From positions 348,386 through 412,385 of the forward strand of contig NZ_BMUG01000009.1 in NCBI RefSeq assembly GCF_014650075.1: DNA of 64,000 nt. The letters run 5' to 3'. This document shows positions 1 through 10,500 of the stretch, piece by piece; the first letter of the stretch is position 1; each line of letters begins with the position of its first letter. The position numbers and the translations under genes were made by a program. A model generated the notes under the pieces. The model searched no databases and had not been told where the DNA came from. It was given only the letters and a program-made list of their open reading frames with translations. The DNA is from Streptomyces microflavus. Its GTDB lineage: Bacteria > Actinomycetota > Actinomycetes > Streptomycetales > Streptomycetaceae.

Positions 1-524
1 GCGAGACTCTCGTCAAAAAACACGATCAGCTCGTCAGGCATATACGTGAATCCCTCTCCCTCAGCCGCACCTAGAGCAATAACTAGGCTTGACTTATTGG
101 AGAATCCAAGGCGATACGCCCACGGCATTTCAGAACACCCGTCGTTGGGAACGTGCCAGGCAGGACTGATTTCCACAATATCGACCCCAAGGAACCTCTC
201 CCAATCGACATGGTCGCTCACGTCGATAGTGTCCCCAGGCAAGTCGGCGTCCGACTCTCCAGGTTCCCTAAGCTCGATTGCCATCCCTTCGTTGAGGCCA
301 TCCATCGCCCAGGACAGGGACAGTGCAGCCCCGGTGCTCATGACCAGGTCAACGGCCATGTCGACTTCATGAGCACGATCCTCCCTGTGCCCTTCGGGCC
401 AGGTTTCCCCCTGCGGAACTACGTAGCGGACCGCACTCACAGACACCCCCGCGATCACACCCCGAAGGTCGGCGAGACTGGCGTCGCCGCACGCCTTTGC
501 ATCCCACGGCTCGATTACCAACAT
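1..524 (-). CDS. Putative immunity protein of the RHS toxin (3' end cut by window edge)
   Basis: An open frame begins at an ATG (positions 522-524) only 2 nt after the stop codon of the RHS toxin gene and stays open for 174 codons to the left edge, so its C-terminus is missing. The translation begins MLVIEPWDAKACGD, is acidic and soluble-looking, and has no signal peptide or membrane segment. I recognise no named family. A small acidic gene directly behind a toxin tip, near enough for translational coupling, is the standard position of the cognate immunity gene in polymorphic toxin systems. The immunity role therefore rests on position, not on homology. Codon use is less GC-biased than in the rest of the window, as in the toxin gene itself. 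No clear Shine-Dalgarno is visible, which fits coupling to the upstream stop codon. Confidence 0.72.
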   Translation of the reverse strand, partial: MLVIEPWDAKACGDASLADLRGVIAGVSVSAVRYVVPQGETWPEGHREDRAHEVDMAVDLVMSTGAALSLSWAMDGLNEGMAIELREPGESDADLPGDTIDVSDHVDWERFLGVDIVEISPAWHVPNDGCSEMPWAYRLGFSNKSSLVIALGAAEGEGFTYMPDELIVFFDESL

Positions 525-526
525 GC

Positions 527-3500
527 CTAGTACCGCCCGAAGTATTGGAACTGTCCATTTGCGTCGAAGGTCGCACCGATCCCGCGCCCACCAGCAGAGT
601 CCGGCATGATATACCGCGTTCCGCCTGCGAAGTTGCCGGAATTGACAGCGGACGTAGCTGTTTGCGGATTTGTCAGAATGTCGTCCAACAAATCCTGCCC
701 GGCAGTCTTCAACTCCTTGCCGGGAACCACAGGGAGATCACCGCGGTTCATATGCTTCTGGTATTCACGCCCTGCATGAGTCGTCTTCCCCTTGGCTGGA
801 CGCATTCCACTCTGCGAAAGCGCATCCAGATCGGGGCAGCCTCCGGAGTTATGCACGAGCACGGGAGTCACACCCGCCAGCACATAGTACGTGTGGAGGT
901 TACTGATGGTCAGGTTGTAGACCGCTGCGTCCTGGGTCCACCTATCAATAGCGGCGATCTGGGTGCGCCCACCCGCGCTGGTCTGAAGACGCTGGCCGGG
1001 GATCAGGTCCTTGGCATCAACCCACTCTCCCGCCTCGGGCACCCAGAAGGGGTGCCCATCTGTGGCTGTGATGGCAGTGGGCTTACTATCCGAATCCGGC
1101 GATGCAGCAAGGGTGATGTACACAAGATCCTTGCTCCCATCGCCCCTTATTTCTGCAGTGACCGTCTCAGCACGTGATTTCCCAGTCTCGGGGTCGGTGG
1201 CCAGGACCTTGTCTCCAGCCTCTACCTCCTCAATGGGCATAGCAGTGCCGTCGGCCATCAGCACCTGGGTACCCGGGGGGAAGCTGTTACCGGTGTCACA
1301 TTTTCCGCTTCCGCGCCCCGCCTTGGCGCGACCTCTGCCTGACAGACGAATGCGACCGTTGCCTTCCAAGCCGACTTCCTGAAGGACGCTCATCAGGTGC
1401 GAACCGTAGAGGTCGTCCTCGCATGAACCGACTTCCTGGCACGCCCCCCAGAAAGCGGATACCTTGATGCTGGATTCGTCGTCACGAGTACCGGGCTGAT
1501 AGTGGAAAGTGTTCAGGATCCTGTCATAGGCAAGAAGGAACTCACGCCGCTTAACTTCTGGGACGGGCAGTCTCCCGCCCTGAGGACTCAGATATTTCTG
1601 TTCATTCACTCCCGGCTGTGGATTGGGATTAGCTTTCCGATACGGGTCTGTCGTAGGCATGAACTTCTGGCCGGGCTTCTTGACCGTGACCGTTCCGTTC
1701 CGGCGGTCGTAGGCGTCCTCATCCTGGGCACTGCCGCCCGTAGCCATGGGCCGCAGACCGTCGGGGTCCCATTTTGTGATGGGGTCGTTGTTGGCGTACG
1801 TGTACCCGTTCATCTGCTGCGGGTCGGTGAGATCGAAGAGCGGATCAACAGAAATGAAGCGGCCGAGGTCCGGGTCGTACTCCCGTGCGCCGAGGTGAGT
1901 GAGCCCGCTGTCCTTGTCCATCGTTCCGCCGACGAACCCCTTGTCGCCCGACCACGTCGAGGGCGCGATGCCGCGAGGTGCGCCGAAGATCGTGGTCTTG
2001 CGGCGGGTGACGGTCTGCGACGCGTCGGCGGAGACCTGCGTGGTGGTCGTTCGGTGGTGGTCGCCGACCAGGAAGGTCAGCTTGCCGCCCGTTCGCATGG
2101 CGACCGTCTCGCCACCGGCCGCGTAGTAGCGCGTACCTGAGACCTTGCCGGCCTTGTCCAGGTGCAGTTCGTTGCCGAAGGGAAGGTAGAGCGTGGTTCC
2201 GGTGGAGTCGCGCCGCACGATGCGGTCGCCTCCGGAGCCGTAGAGATAGCTGGAGGTCTGGGTGGCTTGCGTGACCGACTGCAGATGGCCTTCCGCATCC
2301 CACTTGAGAGCCTGCGGAGCGGCGTTGCCGATCTTGCGGGTCTCCATATTGCCGGCGTCGTCGTAGGTGTACGTCTCCGTCCGGGCCTGGGCACCCGTCT
2401 GCGAGACGCCCGGCAGATTGTGCGTTCCCGCTTTCGGCGTGGCGTACGTCCGCACGATGTCCGAGGCAGGCCCTGCGGCGGCAGTGTGCTGTGTTTCCGT
2501 CTTGCGGTTGCCCACGACGTCGTAGGTGTATGTCGTCCAGTACGGATCCGGGCCGCCGATCACCGCAGGAACAGGGGCGGTTGCCGCGCAGTTGTCGGTG
2601 GCGGTCCACGCTTCGGTGACCTGCCGCAGGGCATCGCGAGCGAAGCACTGCGTGTCGTCGACAGCGGTGGCGTCCTGCCCGGTGGTCGTACCGATCCGGG
2701 TGACGTTGCCCGCGGGATCGTAGGAGTAGCGGACATCATCGATCCGCCCGGGAGCGGCCTCGCGATCCGCCAGTGCCCGGGTCAGGTCGCCCGTGTGCTC
2801 GTCGTACTCGCTGGTCAGCCACAGATGCCGGCCGAAGGCTCCGAGCTCCTTCTTCGCGGGGCGGCCGTAGTGGTCGTATGTCACGGAGGACAGCAACGTG
2901 TCTCCGCCGGCGGAGACCACCATCGGGAGGCCGGAGGCGTGCCCGTAGGCGTTGATGACATCCTCAGCGGGAAGACCCCCCATCGCGGGGTGGGAGCTCT
3001 CCATCAGGTGCCCCGTGTTGGGGTTGTAGATGTCCGTCCACTCGTACGTGCCGGCCAGCGCTCCCTCGGCTGCCGGGATCGTTACGCGGCTGATGGTGGG
3101 CTTGTAGAAGGCGTTGTATCCGACCACGGTGCTCATGTACCGGGCGGAGCCCTCGTACCGGCTCGTGCTGTAGAGCTGTCCCAGCCCCTTGGATGCCTTG
3201 TCGTACTCCCAGTCCGCCCGCTTGGTGGTGCCCTGCAGCAGCTCGGTCGGACGGCCCAGTTCGTCGTACTTCGTCGTCAAGGTGACCTTGCGCCCGTCCG
3301 TCACCGTTACGGGACGCCCACCCTGGTCGTAAGCCGTGTCGGAGATGCCCTTGTCCGGGTCCTCCATGTGGTTCTGCCGGCCTGCGGCGTCGTAGCCGTA
3401 CTTCCACACCGCCCCTGAAGGGTCGGTCAGTTGAGTCAGCTGTCCGAGTTTGTTGTACATGTAGGCCGTCGACTGCGACTTCGTCCTCGCCGCGTCCGTG

Positions 3501-6500
3501 TACTGCTTGAGGTCGGTTGTCCGGCCCAGCGCATCGGTCACCGTCGTGACCGCCGTCCCACCGCGGGGAGGGACGATCGTGGTGGTATCACCCGTATAAC
3601 TCGTAACCGTCCGCTTCGTCTCGTCGCCGAACTTGCGGGAGACCACCGCTACCTGGCGGCCCACACCGTCGAACAGGGTCTCCGTCGCGGAGGGGTACTT
3701 CAGCTCCTGTCCTGTCACGGGGACGGGCTCAGCCGCTCCATCGGTGTAGTACGCACCCGATTCGTGCCATGCCTGGCCTCGGCTGTTGTAGCGGCTCTCG
3801 GTGACCAGGCGCCCCTTGTCGTCCGGGGAAGGCGCCTGGGTCCCCGTCTGTCTCATCAACCCGTCGTAGAACGTGTAGGACGTCTGGTACCCGTCGACAT
3901 GGTTGAGGGTCTTCGTCGTGACGACGGTCGGACCGTTCCTGCTGGTCTGGTACGCGAAGGACTGAGTGGGCGAGTCAGGAAAGGCCGTCGCCGAGCGGGA
4001 CGGCATCCAGACCTGTGCAGTGCGGCCGAGCGCGTCGTACGTTGCCACGGTGACCCGGCCGTTGGCATCGGTCACCTTCTTCGACAGCCCGCGCAAAGGG
4101 TCAACATCGGTGGTCACCTGATGGCCGAGAGGGTTGGTGACCACAGTCTTGGTCGGTACCTCGCCCACCGTCGGCGTGTAGACGGTCCTGGTGGTCTTCC
4201 CGTAGGCGTCGCTCACCGACAGCGCACGGCCATAGATGTCGAAATCGGCCACCGGAGTCGTCGACACGGTGTCGTATCCCGTACCGGCACCATTGATCGT
4301 TTCGACCTTGGTCACATTGGCTTTGGTCGGCGCCTGAAGCAGTGTCGTCGCACCGTCGTAGTACACGCGCTCGTCGCTGATCACATCGCCCGGCCCGGCC
4401 GACTGGCCGCAGAGCGCCGCAACCGCCTTCTTCTGGGAGACGGTGGAGACGAGACGGGCCGGGATGTTGGCGACATAGGTGATCGTCGAGCACTTCTCGT
4501 CACCGGTCTTCGCAGCGTCGCCCGTGTCGGATTCGGAGGTGATCTGGCCGAAGGCGTCGAACGTGCGGGTGAGAGAGGTTCTGCGGTCCCCGGTCGACGT
4601 CCCGGTCCGTGTCTCCTCTTTCAGCGTTCCGGTGAAGTACGCCTCGAGATCAGGCAGCCCCGCCCGTGCCCTGGTCGCCGTCAGCTCGGAACGCCACGGT
4701 GTGTACGACACGGCGGAGACAAACTTCGAGACGTCGCCGTTGTATGTCGCGCTCTCACGCACGAACCCGGCGAACTGCTCGCGGTCGGTGACCGCGACGC
4801 CGACGGAGTCCTTGACCGATGCTCCGTCGATACCGCGGAAGTACCGCACCTCGGCGAACGTCGGTGGTTCCTCGATCCCACCGACCCGGGTCTGCACTCT
4901 GCCGTAGCCACGGGCCACCGAGTAGGTCCGGTCGTCCTTCTTCACGAACTCGTCGGTGGTCTTGGTCCAGGCCGCGCCGTCCAGGTACGTGTACTTGGTG
5001 GTCGTGTCGGGCGTCTTCGCGAGGTTGTCGCCCTCTAGCACTTCAGTGACAACATAGGAGTTGAACCAGTCGGTCTTGGCGGTCTCGCCTTCGAAGGCCC
5101 ACTTCACCGGATAGCAGCGCGTCTTGTTGGACGCGTCGGCGGCGGGAAGAGTGCCGGCGGTGCAGTCAGGGGCCGAGTAGAGCGCGCCGATGGTGCCACC
5201 CATCTCGTTGGTGACCTGGTACATCCGCAGGCGGATGAACGGGGCCAGTCCATCCCCGGTCCTGTCGACCCGGTTCGCCATCTGCACGCCCGCGAAAGTG
5301 ACCGGGGGAAGCTCGGTGCTGCCACCGGTCCTGCCGGTGCGCTGGATGGACTCAAGCCACATCGGAGTCGATATTCCGTCCCCGGAGGCCGGGAAGCCCT
5401 GCTCCAAGGTCCAGGAGTCCACTTCCTTGTGGACCCCGCCCGTCAGCACCTTCGTGGTGATGGTCGAAAGCCTCTTACGTGACCAGAAGGTCGGCGAGTG
5501 CTGGTCCTTGCACTCCGTCGCGCCTTCCTTGCAGTAGAGGTCGTACGGCACGTCGGGCCAGTTCTGCGCGTGAGCGGTGTCGAACGTCCCGCACGTGGTC
5601 AGGCACCGCTCCTTGACGCCGAAGTCGATGCGCCCCATGGCCTTGCCGGTGTACGCCGAACCGTCGCGGAGTCCGTAGTCGATGTGATCGAGGTAACTAC
5701 CTCGGTCGTAAGGGGTGACGGTCGCCTTTCCAGTGGTTGCGGAGACGTTACGCCCGTAGTTGTTCGTCTCGTTCTTCCAGTAGTAGGACATGGCATTGCC
5801 GTGCACATCGACGACGTAGTCGAGCTGCCAGCGCCACGCCTGCTGGCACCAGGCGGCCGTGAACGAAGCGTTGTAGCAGGGTTCTCCGGACTGATTGCCG
5901 AAGACGGGTACGGTGAGGGCCGAGTTGGTCGCCGGGTCGTCGGCGGCCGTTCCGTTGTCGCTCCACCCCGGAAGTCTGTTCAGTCCGAAGAAGTACTGCG
6001 TGCCGTCCGTCGTGGTGATCTTCCAGTGTTCACCGACGCCATCGACACCGGCAGTTCCCTTGTCACCATTAGCCGCTCCGGTGAGCTTTTCGATCTTCTC
6101 TCCGGCGTCCTGAGCCGCGTGCCAGCCGCTCTTGCTGTCTCGCACCAGTTCGGTCGTTCTGCCGCCCAGCGACAACGTGGCGTTGTCGTTGTACCAGCAC
6201 TGATCCCCGACCTTCGTGGAGTTGGTCCCGCCTTCCTTGTCGTCCTCACAGACCTTGTACCGCCGCTCGATGTAACCCGGCTCCCAGGACCAACCGTCAC
6301 CGATCCAGCTGGGCTGGTTGTTCGATGCGGCTGTCCGGCCGTCGACACTCTGGGATGAGTACTGGAGCGAAACGGTGGGTTCGAGTCCGCCCGGAACGGA
6401 GGGAACTTCAATGGGATGCGACCAGTTGAAGGAACCGGTGGATCCACCACCACTCCACGATCCCGAGGACTGAAGCGATGTCGCCGTGAACGATCCGGAC

Positions 6501-7210
6501 GACCCCGACTCGGCGGCGGTGGCCGCGAGTACGGTCCGCGATCCGACGGCGGCCACCGTCGATGCCGAAACGGTCTGCTTCTCGGTGTCGTTGACGCTCT
6601 TGAGGGGTTTGCTGGTTCTGCACTCGGCCTTCTGCGGGGTGGTCAGCGCGCAGGCAGGCATCTCGACCATGCGGAGCCGCGCCGCCCAGTCACCGCCGTA
6701 CGCGCCGCTGAACGTGGAGTAGTCCACCTCCACCCGCACGGAGCGGTCGTTGACCGCTCCATCCGTCCGTTCGACGGCCAACAGCAGGCCGTCGACGCCG
6801 GCCTTGTCAGCAGCTTTCCGGTCGACGACGGACACCCGCGCCGTAGTGGGCCGAGCATCACTCGTGGCTGCCGATCTGGTCCGTTGCCCGACCGCCTCCG
6901 AGAGACCGACCGACAGTACGCGGCCGGCCTTGAGCAGTGCGGTGGAGCCGTCGAGCTCCACCTCGGTGCTGGCCGCGACCGGCCACGTGACCTGGGGCGA
7001 CCGCCACGGGTGGCTCTTCGCATCATCCTTCAGCTTCGCGCCACCGAACTTCACCGGCTCGACCGGCACGGCTGCAGGCTGTTCGATGTCGGCCGAGGAC
7101 GCCTGGGCCAAGAGGTCCGAGTCGGCTGCGAAAGTAGCCGCTGGAACGACGCCCAGCAAAAGTGCAACAGACAATGGCACAGCCAACCAGGACCTTCTGA
7201 ACCTACCCAT
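527..7210 (-). CDS. Secreted RHS/YD-repeat polymorphic toxin with Hint domain and C-terminal toxin tip
   Basis: A 2227-residue protein. Residues 1-29 form a Sec signal peptide (MGRFRRSWLAVPLSVALLLG, ending near TFA-AD). Residues ~240-420 resemble the SpvB/TcaB-like N-terminal region of RHS proteins. YD repeats follow over ~900-1750, for example YDALGRTAQV, YDELGRPTELL and YDPAGNVTRIG. The RHS core ends near residue 1819 with the hallmark DPDGL. Residues ~1971-2122 form a Hint domain (NSFPPGTQVLMADG ... TDGHPFW ... LVHNS). The last ~105 residues (2123-2227) are the variable tip, with HAGREYQKHMNRG, DDILTNP and a terminal GQFQYFGRY. This tip looks like the small RNase-like tips (BECR fold) of RHS and CDI proteins, but I cannot assign its activity with certainty. 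In known systems the RHS shell encases the tip and delivers it to rival cells. The ATG has an AAGGGG-type ribosome site. The immunity candidate follows by 2 nt. Confidence 0.9.
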   Translation of the reverse strand: MGRFRRSWLAVPLSVALLLGVVPAATFAADSDLLAQASSADIEQPAAVPVEPVKFGGAKLKDDAKSHPWRSPQVTWPVAASTEVELDGSTALLKAGRVLSVGLSEAVGQRTRSAATSDARPTTARVSVVDRKAADKAGVDGLLLAVERTDGAVNDRSVRVEVDYSTFSGAYGGDWAARLRMVEMPACALTTPQKAECRTSKPLKSVNDTEKQTVSASTVAAVGSRTVLAATAAESGSSGSFTATSLQSSGSWSGGGSTGSFNWSHPIEVPSVPGGLEPTVSLQYSSQSVDGRTAASNNQPSWIGDGWSWEPGYIERRYKVCEDDKEGGTNSTKVGDQCWYNDNATLSLGGRTTELVRDSKSGWHAAQDAGEKIEKLTGAANGDKGTAGVDGVGEHWKITTTDGTQYFFGLNRLPGWSDNGTAADDPATNSALTVPVFGNQSGEPCYNASFTAAWCQQAWRWQLDYVVDVHGNAMSYYWKNETNNYGRNVSATTGKATVTPYDRGSYLDHIDYGLRDGSAYTGKAMGRIDFGVKERCLTTCGTFDTAHAQNWPDVPYDLYCKEGATECKDQHSPTFWSRKRLSTITTKVLTGGVHKEVDSWTLEQGFPASGDGISTPMWLESIQRTGRTGGSTELPPVTFAGVQMANRVDRTGDGLAPFIRLRMYQVTNEMGGTIGALYSAPDCTAGTLPAADASNKTRCYPVKWAFEGETAKTDWFNSYVVTEVLEGDNLAKTPDTTTKYTYLDGAAWTKTTDEFVKKDDRTYSVARGYGRVQTRVGGIEEPPTFAEVRYFRGIDGASVKDSVGVAVTDREQFAGFVRESATYNGDVSKFVSAVSYTPWRSELTATRARAGLPDLEAYFTGTLKEETRTGTSTGDRRTSLTRTFDAFGQITSESDTGDAAKTGDEKCSTITYVANIPARLVSTVSQKKAVAALCGQSAGPGDVISDERVYYDGATTLLQAPTKANVTKVETINGAGTGYDTVSTTPVADFDIYGRALSVSDAYGKTTRTVYTPTVGEVPTKTVVTNPLGHQVTTDVDPLRGLSKKVTDANGRVTVATYDALGRTAQVWMPSRSATAFPDSPTQSFAYQTSRNGPTVVTTKTLNHVDGYQTSYTFYDGLMRQTGTQAPSPDDKGRLVTESRYNSRGQAWHESGAYYTDGAAEPVPVTGQELKYPSATETLFDGVGRQVAVVSRKFGDETKRTVTSYTGDTTTIVPPRGGTAVTTVTDALGRTTDLKQYTDAARTKSQSTAYMYNKLGQLTQLTDPSGAVWKYGYDAAGRQNHMEDPDKGISDTAYDQGGRPVTVTDGRKVTLTTKYDELGRPTELLQGTTKRADWEYDKASKGLGQLYSTSRYEGSARYMSTVVGYNAFYKPTISRVTIPAAEGALAGTYEWTDIYNPNTGHLMESSHPAMGGLPAEDVINAYGHASGLPMVVSAGGDTLLSSVTYDHYGRPAKKELGAFGRHLWLTSEYDEHTGDLTRALADREAAPGRIDDVRYSYDPAGNVTRIGTTTGQDATAVDDTQCFARDALRQVTEAWTATDNCAATAPVPAVIGGPDPYWTTYTYDVVGNRKTETQHTAAAGPASDIVRTYATPKAGTHNLPGVSQTGAQARTETYTYDDAGNMETRKIGNAAPQALKWDAEGHLQSVTQATQTSSYLYGSGGDRIVRRDSTGTTLYLPFGNELHLDKAGKVSGTRYYAAGGETVAMRTGGKLTFLVGDHHRTTTTQVSADASQTVTRRKTTIFGAPRGIAPSTWSGDKGFVGGTMDKDSGLTHLGAREYDPDLGRFISVDPLFDLTDPQQMNGYTYANNDPITKWDPDGLRPMATGGSAQDEDAYDRRNGTVTVKKPGQKFMPTTDPYRKANPNPQPGVNEQKYLSPQGGRLPVPEVKRREFLLAYDRILNTFHYQPGTRDDESSIKVSAFWGACQEVGSCEDDLYGSHLMSVLQEVGLEGNGRIRLSGRGRAKAGRGSGKCDTGNSFPPGTQVLMADGTAMPIEEVEAGDKVLATDPETGKSRAETVTAEIRGDGSKDLVYITLAASPDSDSKPTAITATDGHPFWVPEAGEWVDAKDLIPGQRLQTSAGGRTQIAAIDRWTQDAAVYNLTISNLHTYYVLAGVTPVLVHNSGGCPDLDALSQSGMRPAKGKTTHAGREYQKHMNRGDLPVVPGKELKTAGQDLLDDILTNPQTATSAVNSGNFAGGTRYIMPDSAGGRGIGATFDANGQFQYFGRY

Positions 7211-7529
7211 TCCTCACCCCTTGCAGACCCCGTAAACAACCGTCGGAAAGTAGCAGGATCTCCACAGGAAAGTCACTAGCCCCTCGAAGAATCGACCAAC
7301 TAGACCGCTTATGCGCATTTCGGGTACCACTGATTCGCCCTCCCGGGTCCATGCCCCATCGAGACCAGAAGTACTTAACCGCCCATAACACCCAAAGGCG
7401 CGACACATTTGACCTCACTCACCGGCATTCCGGCATCACATTGCGGTCTTATCGGACTTCGGCGTTCCCGATCCAGGCACATGGACCTATCGTCGGCGCG
7501 GAAAATGTGAACTTTCTGGGGGGAGTGAA
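7211..7529. promoter_or_regulatory. Divergent intergenic region between RHS toxin and FG-GAP protein genes
   Basis: These 319 bp separate two divergently transcribed genes for large secreted proteins and must hold both promoters. The stretch is richer in A/T than its surroundings. A GGGGGAG ribosome site lies just before the ATG at 7530 on the plus strand. I see no convincing -35/-10 pair and no coding frame or RNA gene here. Confidence 0.5.
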
Positions 7530-10500
7530 ATGAATCGCACAAACAGCTGGGATCAAAGAAGAAAAAGACCGCTAAGGCAGTCCGTTTCTGTGCTTCTGGC
7601 GGCAGCCGTCGGCGTGACCGGAGCCCTCGTTCCGGCAGTCGCCGCAGCAGAGCCCGCGAGCGCACAGCACGTCGCGGCGACCACCGGGGCTCCGATCGAC
7701 GACGGTTCGGTCAGCGAGGAGGACCAGGCACTGGCCACTGCCAAGTCGACCGGCTCACCGGTCGAGTTGGAGTCCGCCCGTACGGAGATTTCTGATACCT
7801 GGGTACACCCGGACGGCTTGTTCTCCGTCAAGCGATACGGATCGCCCGTGCGCCTGTTCCGCGACGGGACGTGGATACCGACCGATGCCGATCTGGCCTT
7901 CTCGTCCGACGGCGGGGTGAAGCCCAAGGCCTCGACGGTGGACGTGACGTTCTCCGGTGGCGGAACAGGGCCTCTGCTCTCGGGCGTCAAGGATGGGCGC
8001 ACGCTCGCCCTCTCGTGGCCCACCGCCCTGCCGAAGCCGGTGCTCGCCGAGAACGTCGCCACCTACCGGGAAGTGCTCCCCGGCGTGGATCTTCAGCTCA
8101 AGGCAGAGGTCGAGGGCTTCTCGCAGCTCCTCGTCGTGAAGACCGCCGAAGCCGCGAAGAACCCGGCTCTGACCTCCCTCTCCTACCAGGTGAAGACGAT
8201 AGGGCTGGCCGTGTCCGCAGACGCGGAGACCGGCAGTCTCGCGGCGGTCGATCCGGCTGGGCAGACCGTTTTCACCAGTCCGACACCGCTCATGTGGGAT
8301 TCGCGGACCATTACCTCCGCCCCTGCGGCCAAGGCGGCCTTCGCCAGCGAGGCCGAAGCCGGGAGTCCGGGCGATGTGTTCGAACCGCCGCCCGGCGCCG
8401 CGGACGCGAAGATGCCGACCACGGTGAGCGGCGACAGCATCCAGATCAAACCGGACCAGGACCTGCTGACCGGCCCAAGAACCACTTATCCCGTATATAT
8501 CGACCCGTCCTGGGCCTGGGGGAAGAAGGAGAACTGGACTCGCGTCTACAAGAAGTTCCCCGAGGCGTCCTTCTGGAATGCCAACGAAGTGGCCCGAGTC
8601 GGGTACGAGAACGAGACCAACGGCCTCTCCCGCTCCTTCTTCCAGATCGATACGGACACCATCAAGGGTGTGCAGGTAAAATCCTCAACCTTCCGAATCA
8701 AGAACGTATGGTCCTGGTCCTGCCAGGCGCGCCCGGTTGAGCTCTGGGAGACGACACCGATCTCCAAGAAGACAACGTGGGCGGACCAGCCCAGCAAGGT
8801 CGGCGGAGTTCCACTCAGAACCGTGACAGACTCGAAGGGCTGGAGCAAGGATTGCGCCGCCGGCAATCTCGAGTTCGATGTCACGGCAAAGGCGAGTCAG
8901 GCTGCTGCTGGCAAGTGGTCGAGTATCACCCTCGGACTTTATGCTTCCGACGAGGGAGACACATACGGGTGGAAGAAGTTCGACGCCAAGACTGCGATCC
9001 TGGAGACCACGTACAACAGTCCGCCCAAGACGCCCTACCGCCTGGGAACCAATCCCAGGACGTCGTGCTCAGCAGGTGGGCTCATCGGCAACACCAGAGT
9101 GAGCCTGCATGCCACCGTCGACGACCCGGAAGCAGGCAATCTGGAGGCGCAATTCCAGGTCTTTCCCAAGGGCAGCACGACCCCGGTCGTCAGTCAGAGT
9201 CTCTCGGCTCTGAAGGGTCGCGTCGTCACCCTCCCCGTCACCGATGCCAAGCTTCCGACGGGTGATTACACCTGGAAGGTCCGCGCGAAGGATTCCGACG
9301 GTGCCACCTCGGCCTGGACCTCGACGTGCGCGTTTTCGGTCGACCGCACACGCCCGAGCAACCCCCCCATCATCTCGTCTCAGGGCAACAAGTTCCCATC
9401 CGGCGAGAACGGGTGGCCCAACCCGACCGGTATGGCACGAGAGGAAGGCAAATTCACCTTCGCGCCCAACGGGGTGACGGACATCGATCACTACGTCTGG
9501 TGGACCGACCACGCCCCGGAACTCAACGAGGCGCAGCCAGGGGCACCGGCGTCAGTGCGTCCGCCCAGCTACGGTCCGCACTTCGTTCACGCCTACAGCG
9601 TCGACAAGGCCGGCAATCGCTCCGATGCCGCGAGCTACCTGTACTACGCCACACGGTCCGCCGAGCGGGACGCTCCGGGTGATCTCAACGGCGACGGCAA
9701 CAAGGACATCTGGAGCGTCGATTCGAACGGCACCCTGCTGACCTACGCGGGGCAGCAGGACAGCACGTTCTCCTCGGCCACCAACGGAGGGCAGTCCTTC
9801 AGTGACGCCGACATCTCCTATCGCACCGACTGGGGTCAGGACGGCTACACCGACCTGGTGACGCTGGAGTACGACACCGTCAGCAAGCGAAAGCACCTTT
9901 GGACGTACCCGAACAACGGCCTCGGCATCGCAACCACTGATCACCAGGAAGGCAAGCAACGCCTGACTGTCAAGTGCCCCGTGGTCGACGAGGACTACGG
10001 CTGCGTCGGCGAGCCCGGGTGGACCGGGAACGACCATTGGAGCAATGCCGACCAGATCATTGCCCCCGGTGACATCAATGCCGATGGCAAGCCCGATCTG
10101 CTGGTCCGGCAGGGCAAGCTCCTCTGGGCCTATTTCGGTGACTTCACGAAGCGGCTGAGTACACCCGTTCTGGTAGGGGGCACCGACTGGGACCAGTTCA
10201 CCGTGCTCGCACCCGGCGATCTGAACGACGACGGTCTCGCCGATCTCTGGCTGCGCCACAAGAGCTCGGGCGACATTCTGAGAACGTACGGAAAGAAGGG
10301 ATCGAACGGGCTGCTCGACCCCACCACGTGGGGCAGCAGCACGGATCGTTCGAAGATTGGCACTGGCGTGACTGCTGCCGCCTTCCCGGAGGTCGGTTCG
10401 GTCGGTGACTTCACCGGTGACGGAGTGGCCGACCTCTGGGCGCGCAAGGCCGACAACACCATGGTCGGCTGGCCCGGCAGAACCACCGGGTCCACGCTCT

